From contig CAMPKC010000002.1 of NCBI GenBank assembly GCA_946887045.1, positions 62,001 through 126,000 of the forward strand: 64,000 nt of DNA, read 5' to 3'. A program made the position numbers and the translations under genes. The notes beneath the pieces were generated by a model that searched no databases, was not told the DNA's origin, and saw only the letters and a program-made list of their open reading frames with translations. Origin of the DNA: an uncultured Sphingobacteriaceae bacterium (lineage in GTDB: Bacteria; Bacteroidota; Bacteroidia; Sphingobacteriales; Sphingobacteriaceae). Shown here in pieces: positions 37,862 to 47,145 of this stretch; the first letter of the stretch is position 1, and every line of letters starts with the position of its first letter.

Positions 37862-39103
37862 ATGAAGAAAACACCGCGCTCCTTACTGATATTGATTTTA
37901 GGGCTACTCTCAGCTTTGGGACCTTTTTCTATCGACATGTATTTGCCCGGCTTCCCTACAATAGCCGCAGATCTAAACACCTCTGTAGACCAGGTCTCTT
38001 ACTCGCTATCCAGTTTTTTTATAGGCATTTGTATCGGCCAGCTCATTTGTGGCCCTTTGCTCGACCGCTTTGGTAGGAAAAAGCCCTTGTATGTTGGATT
38101 GCTTATCTACGTCATCGCCTCCTTAGGTTGTGCTCTGGCCACATCTGTCGAGGTTTTAATTGGGCTGCGATTCCTCCAGGCCCTGGGCGGTTGCGTATGC
38201 ATGGTGGCGCCCGGAGCCATTGTACGTGATTCTTTCCCGGCCAAAGAAAATGCCAAGGTTTTCTCTTTATTAATCCTCATATTGGGAGTTTCACCAATTA
38301 TAGCCCCTACAGTGGGGAGTTTTGTGATTGCGGGTTTAGGATGGCATGCTGTATTTATCTTGCTCGCTATTATTGCAGCCCTGTTACTGATTCTGGTCAT
38401 CTTCCTCCTGCCCGAAAGCAAACAGCCCGATCGGTCCATGTCTCTCCGCCCTAAACCCATCATCACAAACTTCTTGTTTGTGTTAAAACAACCACAGTTT
38501 TTCACCTATGCATTCTCCGGAGCTGTTGCAGCCGCAGGCTTATTTGCTTACCTGGCTGGCTCGCCCTTTGTTTTCATGAATATTTACAAAGTTACCGAAC
38601 AACAGTATGGCTGGATCTTTGGATTAGTTGCCGCAGGTCTCATCACCTGCAGTCAGCTTAATAATGTGATGCTTAGAAAGTATGATAGTTCTCAAATCAT
38701 CAAAACTGTTTTGTTTGTTCAAACCACTATCGGACTGGTTCTGTTTTTGGGAAGTTATTTAGATTGGCTCAATATCTATACCACCATCGGCTTGATATTC
38801 CTGTTCCTGAGTTGCCAGGGCTTTAGTTTTCCTAATTCATCAGCTCTTTCGCTGGCCCCTTTTACACGCGAAGCAGGAAGCGCATCAGCCTTAATGGGAG
38901 CTCTGCAAATGGGCTTTGGTGCCCTGGCTTCTGCCTTTGTGGGACTGATCAATAATGGCACTACCTTACCTATGACCGGAGTTATGGCGGGCTGTGCATT
39001 ATTGGGTTTGATTATTCTAAGTCTGGGGCGTAAACGCTTGGATTACAAATCGCGAATTGAAGATGTGGAAGAACAAGCTTTTGAGCAACTTGAAAAGTAT
39101 TAG
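37862..39103 (+). CDS. Bcr/CflA-family drug-resistance MFS transporter
   Basis: A 413-residue, 12-helix MFS protein of the drug:H+ antiporter 1 group. The opening GPFSIDMYLPGFPTIAADL and the loop GPLLDRFGRKKP are those of Bcr/CflA exporters. The loop after helix 4 (RFLQALGGCVCMVAPGAIVRD) carries the antiporter RxxQ motif. Single gene with its own promoter. The exported drug is not evident. Confidence 0.92.
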   Translation: MKKTPRSLLILILGLLSALGPFSIDMYLPGFPTIAADLNTSVDQVSYSLSSFFIGICIGQLICGPLLDRFGRKKPLYVGLLIYVIASLGCALATSVEVLIGLRFLQALGGCVCMVAPGAIVRDSFPAKENAKVFSLLILILGVSPIIAPTVGSFVIAGLGWHAVFILLAIIAALLLILVIFLLPESKQPDRSMSLRPKPIITNFLFVLKQPQFFTYAFSGAVAAAGLFAYLAGSPFVFMNIYKVTEQQYGWIFGLVAAGLITCSQLNNVMLRKYDSSQIIKTVLFVQTTIGLVLFLGSYLDWLNIYTTIGLIFLFLSCQGFSFPNSSALSLAPFTREAGSASALMGALQMGFGALASAFVGLINNGTTLPMTGVMAGCALLGLIILSLGRKRLDYKSRIEDVEEQAFEQLEKY

Positions 39104-39486
39104 GTTTTTACCATGCCTCGTGATGTTCCGCCCTGGTTGGTGTCTCCACCAGAATGACAATAGATGAACTTGTTGGTGAAGACACCAACGAAGGCGTAAG
39201 ATTGGATACTCGTCAATGATGACGCTGATAGCTGCATCAAAGATGACTATATCCATTTTTTTGAAAACGGCACTTATCCTATTAATTCTGGTCTTATAAC
39301 ATGCAAAAATCCGCAAAATCAAAAAAAGGCACCTGGCATTCTCTGTATATAAAACCATGCTTAGGGATAATTATAGTTTAACTATTTCCATATTGACCAA
39401 ACACAAGCTTCAGGTGATAAGAAAGAGCAAAGCATCTCGAGATAGAATGACTTTTATTCATTAAAAATCAGAATATAATGCAAATA
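39104..39486. other. Non-coding gap with a long inverted repeat
   Basis: TTGGTGTCTCCACCA (39137-39151) can pair with TGGTGAAGACACCAA (39174-39188), one mismatch, 22-base loop; it could end the exporter transcript. The rest is AT-rich with no gene seen. Confidence 0.4.
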
Positions 39487-39612
39487 CTAGTCAGCAGGGG
39501 CTTCTTTTGAGATGTTGGCTTGTTGAGTGTAGGTAGCCATGTTTTTGTTTATAGTGGGATCTATCATTACCAAACCACAACCAATAACAATTTGAGCCAC
39601 AACAGGTTTCAT
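39487..39612 (-). CDS. Possible 41-residue protein downstream of pectate lyase
   Basis: A short frame starting ATG at 39610-39612, 11 bases after the pectate lyase stop, with AGGGA eight bases before it as a possible ribosome site. It begins MKPVVAQIVIGCGLVM and has a polar C-terminal half ending EAPAD. No family is recognised. It could be a chance frame. Confidence 0.3.
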   Translation of the reverse strand: MKPVVAQIVIGCGLVMIDPTINKNMATYTQQANISKEAPAD

Positions 39613-39622
39613 AATAGTATCC

Positions 39623-41002
39623 CTATTTCAAAAGGCTGTTTAAATACATTTCTATATTGCTGTATCGTTTGTCAATGGTAAACGCCGCAGCATCATTTAC
39701 CGCAGCATTAAGTCGCTGCGATTTTTCCCAGGCATCCGGCATTCCGTCTTTGTCGGTATCAGCAGGTGCTTTTCCAGATTTTAGAGCAGGCCATGCATTC
39801 ACGGTCAATTCGTATGCAGTGCCATGTGCGTATCCACCCTGTACATCCACAAAATTACCCCTACGATCCTTCACATCTTTGATAATACGCTGATCCAAAG
39901 TATCACGTCGGAAACTCGCACCCGCGCTTGCAAGCACTGCCTTGTACGCATCGGTGGCTGACTGGGCAGGGATCTGCACGGATGGAAAAGGAACGGTCAT
40001 TTTCGCCTTCTCCTTATCCTGATCTGTACCATTTTGCATATCTACGCCTAACCAGTTATCCTTACTAACTTCCGCCGAACCTTCGATCAGATTGCCTGCG
40101 ATATAGAACTTTCCAAAAGGGATGCGCGCAGTTTTATACGGGTTAACAACTTTGGTCAGGGCATTTTTAGCTGTTGAAGGGCCAGGTCTGTAATAATTAT
40201 CCGCTACATTATAGTTTCCGCCTTCGCCTGCATACACATTATTTCCACCCCAGTTATAAATTACATTGTTGCGCATGTCTACATTCTCCGTCGGGCTGTT
40301 ACGTATCCCATCAAAGCGGGGGGTGCGGTTGGTGCAATGTGCCCACAGGTTGTGATGAGCAGTAAAGTGCCGCCCGCCCATGATCCCGCCGAAGCCATGA
40401 TGCTCATAGTCTTTGTCGCCAGTCTCAAAATGGTAGGAGTAGTTCAAAGGCTCAGAAATGATGTTCCATTGAACCGTAGTACTATCGCCGGCATAAACAC
40501 TGAAAACCTCATCGGTGCTCCAGCTCATGCTGCAATGATCTATAATGATATTCTTTCTTCTTTGTCCGCCAAACGCATCATCCCCTCCATTGCCATTCAC
40601 CATTCCGCCCCGCTGGTTTTTATCTCCCATACGGAAACGCATATATCGTACAATGATATTATCGCCGCCTAAGGAAACAGGAAAATCAGCCAGGCAGATC
40701 CCATCGCCCGGCGCAGATTGTCCGGCAATAGTAACATCTCCTTTAATGAAAAGAGGCGACTCCAGATGGATGGTTCCAGATACAGCGAACACGACGATAC
40801 GGCGCCCTGCTGCATTCACTGCATCCCGAAAGCTCCCCTCGCCCTTATCGTTCAGGTTAGAAACAATAATTACCCTGCCTCCACGGCCACCTTCTGTATA
40901 TTTTCCGTAGCCCTCGGCACCAGGGAAAGCGAGAGATTGTGCAGACAAGTTTAAGCACAGGCCGGTCAACAGACCAATAAATAAGGTTTTTAAAAGATCC
41001 AT
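39623..41002 (-). CDS. Secreted pectate lyase
   Basis: A 459-residue secreted protein with a Sec signal (ending NLSAQ). The mature start FPGAEGYGKYTEGGRGG and the beta-helix segments (TIAGQSAPGDG, IIVRYMRFRMGD, NIIIDHCSMSWSTDE) are typical of Bacteroidota pectate lyases of the PL1 type. Near the C-terminus DTDKDGMPDAWE is a calcium-binding type-3-like repeat. It should cut polygalacturonate by beta-elimination. It is divergent from the DUF4955 gene, likely the same substrate programme. Confidence 0.9.
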   Translation of the reverse strand: MDLLKTLFIGLLTGLCLNLSAQSLAFPGAEGYGKYTEGGRGGRVIIVSNLNDKGEGSFRDAVNAAGRRIVVFAVSGTIHLESPLFIKGDVTIAGQSAPGDGICLADFPVSLGGDNIIVRYMRFRMGDKNQRGGMVNGNGGDDAFGGQRRKNIIIDHCSMSWSTDEVFSVYAGDSTTVQWNIISEPLNYSYHFETGDKDYEHHGFGGIMGGRHFTAHHNLWAHCTNRTPRFDGIRNSPTENVDMRNNVIYNWGGNNVYAGEGGNYNVADNYYRPGPSTAKNALTKVVNPYKTARIPFGKFYIAGNLIEGSAEVSKDNWLGVDMQNGTDQDKEKAKMTVPFPSVQIPAQSATDAYKAVLASAGASFRRDTLDQRIIKDVKDRRGNFVDVQGGYAHGTAYELTVNAWPALKSGKAPADTDKDGMPDAWEKSQRLNAAVNDAAAFTIDKRYSNIEMYLNSLLK

Positions 41003-41430
41003 ATAAAATGTATTTCCGTTATTACCTGTTAGGGCAGATCAGACTTTTTGTATAAATTGGTTTATCTTGAATTAGTTGCAAAAGATGAAATCTTCATTTG
41101 CCAAATGCAACTCAAAGCTAAAAAAATCCACTATCTGCAGGCATTTAATCAAGGGCAATGTTGCTAAGTACATTTAATTGTTACATTAGATCGAATAAAA
41201 TAATTGCAAATTCGATTCAATAAAGCCAATTTCCTGAACCATTTGTTAAAATCTGTTGAAGCGCAACAAGCTACCAGATCGCATATAAAAAAGGCGGCAT
41301 GGCGACTTCAACAATAAAATCACATTGGACTGTAATACTTTCTGAAAAAAATAAATGCACCTGGCTGTTATATGCGAACAATCACTTCTCAAACAATTGA
41401 AGGTTTGAGGCCATCCAAATTCTCTAAAAT
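41003..41430. other. Divergent promoter region of the pectin-related pair
   Basis: AT-rich, 428 bases between the lyase and the DUF4955 gene. No clear palindrome, operator or small gene was found by eye. Confidence 0.4.
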
Positions 41431-44400
41431 ATGATACTATGCTATCGCAGGCTTTTTGTAGGGGTTTTGCTCCTGACAGCTTTTCCGAATTTAATAATTT
41501 CGCAAACAAGGGACGCTGCTGAACTATCTATCCAGCTTGGACCAAACGGGAAATTAGCATACAAAGCTGATGCATATGGCGACCGGGTGCCTGATTTTTC
41601 CTATTGCGGCTACATGCTTTCTGAAGCTCCGATCCCCAATGTGCCAGTCAAAGTTATTGTCCCTTTAATGAAAGGAGATGCAACCGCGACGATACAGAAT
41701 GCCATAGATTATGTATCGTCGCTGCCCCTTGATAAACAAGGGTTCCGCGGAACGGTGCTCCTCGAAAGGGGGACCTATAACATTGCCGGAACATTAAACA
41801 TCCGCAGCTCTGGACTTGTATTGCGCGGGGATGGCCCTGATAGCGACGAAACTATACTGAAGGGAACAGGCCTGGACCGCCAAACCTTAATTAAGATAGC
41901 GGGCATCAACGATAAAATAGCTGAGAAACCGGTCCCATTGGCTGATACATATGTGCCGGTAAACTCCACAATCCTAACGTTCAAAGGTCCACATTCCTTT
42001 AAAACAGGTGATCATATCATCGTCAACCGCCCCTCTACCAAAAAGTGGCTGGAAAAAATCGGGGCAGATCAGATCGGATTGCATGTAGATTATCAGCTTA
42101 CCAAATGGGACGCAGGAGATTTCGATCAGAACTGGTACCGGAAAGTAGTGGCCTTTACGCCCGGATCAATTACAATCGACATCCCGCTCACCAATTCGCT
42201 CGACCCTCAATACGGAGGCGGAAATATTGCCAAGTATTCATGGAAAGGCCAGATCAGTAAAGTTGGTGTGGAGAATTTAAGATGCATTTCAACCTTCGAT
42301 AAAACGAACGACAAAGATGAAAATCATCGGTGGATGGCGATAACATTGGAAAATGTGAGCGATTCCTGGGTACGCAGGATAACAGCCGAACATTTCGTAA
42401 GCTCGGCCGTAGCAGTTTGGGAAACGGCAAGCCGGATAACCGTAGAGGATTGCAAATCCCTGGCTCCTGTTGGCGAAACGGCTAATTACCGACGCTATTC
42501 GTTTCAAACCCTTGGCCAGCAGGTACTTTTTCAGCGTTGCTACGCCGAGGATGGGTACCATGCTTTTTCTGTAGGCTTTTCAACACCTGGCCCGAATGCT
42601 TTTGTACAGTGCTATTCCGCTAACCCTTTAAATTTTAGCGGGACAATCGGGGGCTGGTCGACGGGCGTACTGTTTGATAAGATGACAGTAGATGGTGGGA
42701 TCATTAGCATGGAAAACCGCGACGTTGACGGACAAGGCGGTGGCTGGAGTACGGCCAATTCACTTTCATGGGCGGCGAAGGCTGCCCAGGTGCACCTATC
42801 TTCTCCCCCAACCGCACAAAACTGGGCCTATGGCAGTCGTGGACAAGGGTATGGTAACGGCCAGCATGCATTGCCCCGTAATGGTCTCAAACCAGAAAGC
42901 TTTTTTTATGGCCAGCTGGGAGCCCGTACAGGTGTAAAATCTCCTGAAGAGAAAAAAATATATGTTTATCAGGGCAGCCTCGGTCCCTCCCTTACCCCCG
43001 ACCAAACTGCTATATGGAACGAACGGGCCAAAATTCCGGAGGTGACTACAGCTGCATGGATTGATCAAATGATCAAATTATACCCAATCATCTCCGATGT
43101 GTCGGCAGCAAAAAAAATTAATGAAACGGGATTCAGGACAGTGCCAAACACAATCCCGAAATCTCCTTCTGTTTCTATTAAAAACGGTAGGATCGTTCGC
43201 GGGAATGAAATTTTAACAGGGAGGAGAAACCGCACCTCCTTATGGCGGGGATCAACCAGGCCTGGTGATCTGTCCAAAGCGGCTCCAAACCTTGTGCGTT
43301 TTGTTCCCGGAAGAACGGGCAGCGGCCTAACTGATGATTTGGATACTCTGGTAAAAGATATGCAATTGAGGAATGTGGTGGCGATGCAGAGCTTTCCTGC
43401 CCTGTGGTATGAACGCCGCCGCGACGACCATGCACGTAACCGCAGGGCAAATGCGGACGTTTGGGCACCTTTTTATGAACAACCTTTCAGCAGAAGCGGA
43501 CAAGGTGAAGCATTCGACCGTCTCAGCAAATACGACCTCACTAAATGGAACACATGGTACTGGCTTCGTCTGAAACAGTTTGCAGATTTGGCCGATCAGA
43601 ACGGCTTGCTTTATTTACAGGAGCATTACCTTCAGCACAATATTATCGAAGAGGGCGCCCATTGGGCAGATTATCCATGGCGGACTGCGAACAATATCAA
43701 CAATACAGGATTCCCTGAGATGACCGCCTACGCGGAAGATAAACGAGTGTTTATGGGCGACCAGTTTTACGACATTACGAACAAAGTACGGAAAGAGCTG
43801 CACCGGGCCTACATCCGTAAAAGCCTCGACAATTTTAAAGGAAATACCAACATAATGCACCATCTGGGTCATGAATTTACCGGTCCCCTGCATTTTGTTA
43901 AATTCTGGCTGGATGTAATCCGCGAATGGGAGAAAGAAAACAAGCAAAAAGTAATGGTATTACTCCCCGGAACGAAAGATGTCCAGGATGCCATCCTTGC
44001 CGACAATAAATACTCGCCGACGATTACCGGAATTGATATTATCCAATGGCAATATCGCAAGGATGGAAGTCTATATGCCCCGGTTGGAGGAGTTAGTCTC
44101 ACCGAGAGGCAATATGCCCGAATATATGATGTAGGTGAAAGTTCTTTTAACCAGGTGTATCGTGCAGTGTATGAGATTCGTTCTAAATATCCCCAAAAAG
44201 CAATTATCTATACCCGTGGCGGGCATCGTTTTTCTAACTGGGCGATATTTATGGGGGGTGGCTCACTTGTACAGCTTCCGGAAATAAACGACAGGACCTT
44301 TCTTGAATATGCGTCCAAAATGGAAATCATGAAAATGAATGCATCCGATCAGCAGCACTACGCCTTAGGCAAAAAAGGTCTTGGCTACATTTTATTTTCT

Positions 44401-44574
44401 GAATCAGGAAAACTTAAAATCGATTTATCTGATGATCCGGCCAGCTACGTTCTAAAGTGGATCGATCCGGCAACAGGTAAAATATCAAGTTCAACAAAAA
44501 TGGTTGCAGGGGGCGCTATAAGTTCTTTTGAATCCACCGGAAATGGTGCCGTAGTGGCATGGCTGACAAAATAA
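41431..44574 (+). CDS. Secreted DUF4955 protein: beta-helix plus glycosidase-like C-terminal domain
   Basis: A 1,047-residue secreted protein with a Sec signal (cut near ISQ-TRD). Residues about 35-560 form a right-handed beta-helix (pectate-lyase-like superfamily; GTYNIAGTLNIRSSGLVLRG, GYHAFSVGFSTPGPNAFVQC). The second half (about 590-1,000) looks like a barrel-type carbohydrate-active domain (DUF6298-like) with conserved Trp, His and acidic residues: NTWYWLRLKQFADLADQNG, HHLGHEFTGPLHF, GIDIIQWQYRKDG. No catalytic pair can be fixed from sequence. Bacteroidota DUF4955 proteins accompany pectin-utilisation genes, and the divergent pectate lyase agrees. Confidence 0.82.
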   Translation: MILCYRRLFVGVLLLTAFPNLIISQTRDAAELSIQLGPNGKLAYKADAYGDRVPDFSYCGYMLSEAPIPNVPVKVIVPLMKGDATATIQNAIDYVSSLPLDKQGFRGTVLLERGTYNIAGTLNIRSSGLVLRGDGPDSDETILKGTGLDRQTLIKIAGINDKIAEKPVPLADTYVPVNSTILTFKGPHSFKTGDHIIVNRPSTKKWLEKIGADQIGLHVDYQLTKWDAGDFDQNWYRKVVAFTPGSITIDIPLTNSLDPQYGGGNIAKYSWKGQISKVGVENLRCISTFDKTNDKDENHRWMAITLENVSDSWVRRITAEHFVSSAVAVWETASRITVEDCKSLAPVGETANYRRYSFQTLGQQVLFQRCYAEDGYHAFSVGFSTPGPNAFVQCYSANPLNFSGTIGGWSTGVLFDKMTVDGGIISMENRDVDGQGGGWSTANSLSWAAKAAQVHLSSPPTAQNWAYGSRGQGYGNGQHALPRNGLKPESFFYGQLGARTGVKSPEEKKIYVYQGSLGPSLTPDQTAIWNERAKIPEVTTAAWIDQMIKLYPIISDVSAAKKINETGFRTVPNTIPKSPSVSIKNGRIVRGNEILTGRRNRTSLWRGSTRPGDLSKAAPNLVRFVPGRTGSGLTDDLDTLVKDMQLRNVVAMQSFPALWYERRRDDHARNRRANADVWAPFYEQPFSRSGQGEAFDRLSKYDLTKWNTWYWLRLKQFADLADQNGLLYLQEHYLQHNIIEEGAHWADYPWRTANNINNTGFPEMTAYAEDKRVFMGDQFYDITNKVRKELHRAYIRKSLDNFKGNTNIMHHLGHEFTGPLHFVKFWLDVIREWEKENKQKVMVLLPGTKDVQDAILADNKYSPTITGIDIIQWQYRKDGSLYAPVGGVSLTERQYARIYDVGESSFNQVYRAVYEIRSKYPQKAIIYTRGGHRFSNWAIFMGGGSLVQLPEINDRTFLEYASKMEIMKMNASDQQHYALGKKGLGYILFSESGKLKIDLSDDPASYVLKWIDPATGKISSSTKMVAGGAISSFESTGNGAVVAWLTK

Positions 44575-44616
44575 GCCCGTTAAAAAATTTATTATCACAA
44601 AAAACAGGATTCATCC

Positions 44617-44640
44617 TTTATTGGTGTCCCCTCCAATAAA
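44617..44640. terminator. Hairpin after the DUF4955 gene
   Basis: Arms TTTATTGG and CCAATAAA with an eight-base loop, 42 bases after the DUF4955 stop. The plus strand has A, not T, after the stem, so it may instead serve transcription from the right. Confidence 0.4.
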
Positions 44641-44729
44641 AAAACTCATTGCCCTGAAACACACTCGTCATGCCCTTGGTAAATCCCACCCGTGTGTTCT
44701 AATGTAAAAGTAGCCAGTCCTGCATATCG

Positions 44730-44957
44730 CTATTTACCAAGCTTGTATAATTCTTCTAACTGCGGAGCGATTTGTGCAAGGAAGCCTTCATCAGGGTGTT
44801 TTCCCAAAAAAGATGTCACCCATAATTATCTTCAATAAATTCGTCTTTAACAAATCTGTATTCTTTGCCTTTTGAATACATTATATACCATCCGCGAAAG
44901 TTCCGGTAACCGTTCTGGTATGTATTTTACTTTAAATCTTATCCTCACAATTGGCAT
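44730..44957 (-). pseudogene. Unrecognised small gene broken by two frameshifts
   Basis: On the minus strand a chain of three frames reads like one small protein of about 75 residues. It opens MPIVRIRFKVKYI, goes on in the next frame as QNGYRNFRGWYIMYSKGKEY and FVKDEFIEDNY, and ends in a third as WVTSFLGKHPDEGF, then QLEELYKLGK and TAG at 44730-44732. The shifts are at about 44910 and 44820. The second can be explained by loss of one T from TATTGGG. No family is recognised. Sequence character is protein-like in each piece, which argues against chance. Confidence 0.5.
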
Positions 44958-45054
44958 AGTCAAAATTAATAAATACTAAATATATTAGCAATTATAATTA
45001 ATCGAATCAAGCCCCCTCTGTAAACTATTTTATAGAAGCCTTAGTTTTATACAT

Positions 45055-45297
45055 ATGCCTGAAGCACCTACCATAGTAGTACTTTCTGAAAATATCAAGC
45101 AATTTGTTGGGGAGAAAGTGATCGCAATCGATGGCTCCATTAATGAAGAAATCAAAAAACGAATCGACGAATCCAACCTGCTGAACGTTGATGCCTACGG
45201 AAAACAGCCAACTCGCAACCTCCAACCTACACCTCACAACCTCCAACTCATAACCCACCCCTTCCAAATATTTTCAAAATTTCACTTGCGTATCTAA
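45055..45297 (+). pseudogene. N-terminal remnant of an Fpg/Nei-type DNA glycosylase
   Basis: The first 50 residues (MPEAPTIVVLSENIKQFVGE) match the start of formamidopyrimidine glycosylases, with the catalytic Pro2-Glu3 after Met removal. A full gene should have 240-290 residues with a C-terminal zinc finger. Here the frame runs from about 45205 into a low-complexity repeat and stops at 45297. The rest of the gene is not downstream; rpmB follows. The remnant is unlikely to be active. Confidence 0.75.
45209..45257. repeat. Low-complexity AACCTCCAACT-type repeat
   Basis: Near-tandem words AACCTCCAACCT, ACACCTCACAACCTCCAACT and CATAACC. On the reverse strand it reads as GTTGGAGGTTGTGAG-like units. 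It lies exactly where homology to the glycosylase ends, so its arrival may have cut the gene. Confidence 0.6.
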
Positions 45298-45365
45298 TTT
45301 CTTCTACCGATATTTGCAAACTCTTTAAAGAGGTCAATTAAAAAGATACACATTATACTATAGTC

Positions 45366-45599
45366 ATGTCGAGAATTTGTGATTTAACAGGAAAGATGTC
45401 AATGAATGGTTATAACGTTTCGAACTCGAACGTTAAAACCAAACGCAAATTTCATCCTAATTTGCACGTTAAAAAGTTTTTCATCCCTGAAGAAGGCCGT
45501 TGGATCACCCTGAAAGTTTCTACTTCAGCTATTAAAACTATTAACAAAAACGGTATCAGTGCCGTAATAAATAAATTCCTTAAAAAAGGATCCATTTAA
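45366..45599 (+). CDS. rpmB: Ribosomal protein bL28
   Basis: A 77-residue large-subunit protein, beginning MSRICDLTGKMSMNGYNVSN and with the core KRKFHPNLHVKKFF. First of a three-gene operon with rpmG and the DUF4295 gene, the usual order in Bacteroidota. Confidence 0.98.
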   Translation: MSRICDLTGKMSMNGYNVSNSNVKTKRKFHPNLHVKKFFIPEEGRWITLKVSTSAIKTINKNGISAVINKFLKKGSI

Positions 45600-45619
45600 T
45601 CAATTTATAAAGAAAAGAA

Positions 45620-45802
45620 ATGGCTAAGAAAGGTAACAGAGTTCAGGTTATATTAGAATGTACTGAGCAAAAAGAAAGTGGCGTACCTGGGATGTCTCGT
45701 TATATCACCACCAAAAATAAAAAGAATACTACAGAGCGTTTAGAATTGAAGAAATTCAATCCTTGCCTTAGAAAAGTTACTCTTCACAAAGAAATTAAAT
45801 AA
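45620..45802 (+). CDS. rpmG: Ribosomal protein bL33
   Basis: A 60-residue large-subunit protein ([20 protein letters not shown], then [20 protein letters not shown]). No zinc-binding Cys pairs apart from the lone Cys14 and Cys49, so it is of the zinc-free (C-minus) kind. 20 bases after rpmB. Confidence 0.97.
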   Translation: MAKKGNRVQVILECTEQKESGVPGMSRYITTKNKKNTTERLELKKFNPCLRKVTLHKEIK

Positions 45803-45879
45803 TTGAGATAATAGAATCGGATGATTGATAAGGCAATCGTTCAATAATTCAACATCATCAATTCAATCATTAAGAAAAC

Positions 45880-46044
45880 ATGGCAAAGAAAGTAGTTGCA
45901 ACCCTGAAAACCGGAAAAGGTAAAGAATACTCCAAAGTAATTACGATGGTAAAGTCTCCTAAAACCGGCGCTTACACATTTAAAGAAATTATTGCACATA
46001 ACGATCACGTTAAAGACGCAATTGACGAAGCAAAAAAAGTTTAA
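45880..46044 (+). CDS. DUF4295 small ribosome-linked protein
   Basis: A 54-residue basic protein, MAKKVVATLKTGKGKEYSKV followed by ITMVKSPKTGAYTFKE and ending DAIDEAKKV. DUF4295 is a Bacteroidota-specific family encoded directly after rpmG, probably a ribosome-associated part. It is 77 bases after rpmG and before a terminator, so it completes the operon. Confidence 0.92.
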   Translation: MAKKVVATLKTGKGKEYSKVITMVKSPKTGAYTFKEIIAHNDHVKDAIDEAKKV

Positions 46045-46069
46045 TTACTTTTTTCTTTAAAATATAAAG

Positions 46070-46104
46070 AGCCGTCCCGATGCAAAATCAGGAGGGCTTT
46101 TTTT
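46070..46104 (+). terminator. Terminator of the rpmB-rpmG-DUF4295 operon
   Basis: Stem AGCCGTCCCGAT/ATCAGGAGGGCT (mismatches at two steps), loop GCAAA, followed by seven T. Confidence 0.8.
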
Positions 46105-46160
46105 GTATTACGCTTATGCACTTTGCACATCTGCACATTCAATAATCTGCACATTTAATT

Positions 46161-47123
46161 ATGGGACTATTTGATTTTTTCAAAAAGAAGGAAACTACTC
46201 CGGTAGAGCAGGAAGCCCTGGACAAAGGCCTGGAAAAAACCAAGGAAGGTTTATTTTCCAAGCTTACCAAAGCCGTGGTGGGTAAATCTACCGTCGACGA
46301 GGAAGTTTTGGATGAACTTGAAGAAATTCTTGTTACTTCGGATGTTGGTGTAAGCACCACCCTGAAAATAATCGAACGTATTGAAGAACGGGTTGCCCGC
46401 GATAAATATGTCAACACTTCCGAGCTTAACGGAATTCTACGATCAGAAATACAGGAATTGCTTGCTGAAAATAACAGCAGTGATTTTGAAAGTTTTGAGT
46501 ATGGCAGTCATAAACCCTACGTTATCATGGTAGTTGGGGTGAATGGGGTTGGGAAAACCACTACAATCGGCAAACTGGCTCATAAACTAAAAGCCGCAGG
46601 AAGCAAAGTGGTACTAGGCGCTGCTGATACTTTCAGGGCTGCAGCTGTAGAGCAGCTTAAACTTTGGGGCGAGCGGGTCGGTGTACGCGTAGTTGCCCAG
46701 CCTATGGGCTCCGATCCTGCTTCGGTTGCTTTTGATACATTACAATCTGCCGTAGCGAATGGCGAAGATGTAGCGATAATTGACACAGCCGGGCGCCTGC
46801 ATAACAAAGTTGCCCTGATGAATGAGCTTACAAAAATCAAGAACGTAATGCATAAAGTTGTGCCCGGTGCGCCGCATGAAATTCTTTTGGTTTTGGATGC
46901 TTCTACAGGCCAAAACGCTATTGAACAATGCAAACAGTTTACACAAGCTACAGATGTTAATGCCTTAGCTTTAACGAAATTAGACGGAACCGCAAAAGGC
47001 GGCGTTGTAATAGGAATATCTGATCAGTTTAAGATACCGGTAAAATATATTGGCGTTGGCGAGGGAATGGACGATCTGCAATTATTTAATAAAAAGGAAT
47101 TTGTTGAGAGCCTGTTCAAATAA
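46161..47123 (+). CDS. ftsY: Signal recognition particle receptor FtsY
   Basis: A 320-residue SRP GTPase that docks ribosome-SRP complexes on the inner membrane. An N-terminal amphipathic, charged segment (MGLFDFFKKKETTPVEQEAL) replaces the long acidic A domain. NG-domain motifs follow: GVNGVGKTTTIGKLA (G1), DTFRAAAVEQL, DTAGRLHNK (G3), TKLDGTAKGG (G4) and IGVGEGMDDL. Confidence 0.98.
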   Translation: MGLFDFFKKKETTPVEQEALDKGLEKTKEGLFSKLTKAVVGKSTVDEEVLDELEEILVTSDVGVSTTLKIIERIEERVARDKYVNTSELNGILRSEIQELLAENNSSDFESFEYGSHKPYVIMVVGVNGVGKTTTIGKLAHKLKAAGSKVVLGAADTFRAAAVEQLKLWGERVGVRVVAQPMGSDPASVAFDTLQSAVANGEDVAIIDTAGRLHNKVALMNELTKIKNVMHKVVPGAPHEILLVLDASTGQNAIEQCKQFTQATDVNALALTKLDGTAKGGVVIGISDQFKIPVKYIGVGEGMDDLQLFNKKEFVESLFK

Positions 47124-47145
47124 CAGAAATTGAGTAAATTTGAGT

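Noticed and set aside
39017..39358. A 113-residue frame opposite the drug-exporter end
   Set aside because: Overlaps the exporter's 3' end and lacks any protein family features.
41246..41509. Minus-strand frame over the DUF4955 start
   Set aside because: It runs over the signal peptide of the real gene and has no own ribosome site or homology.
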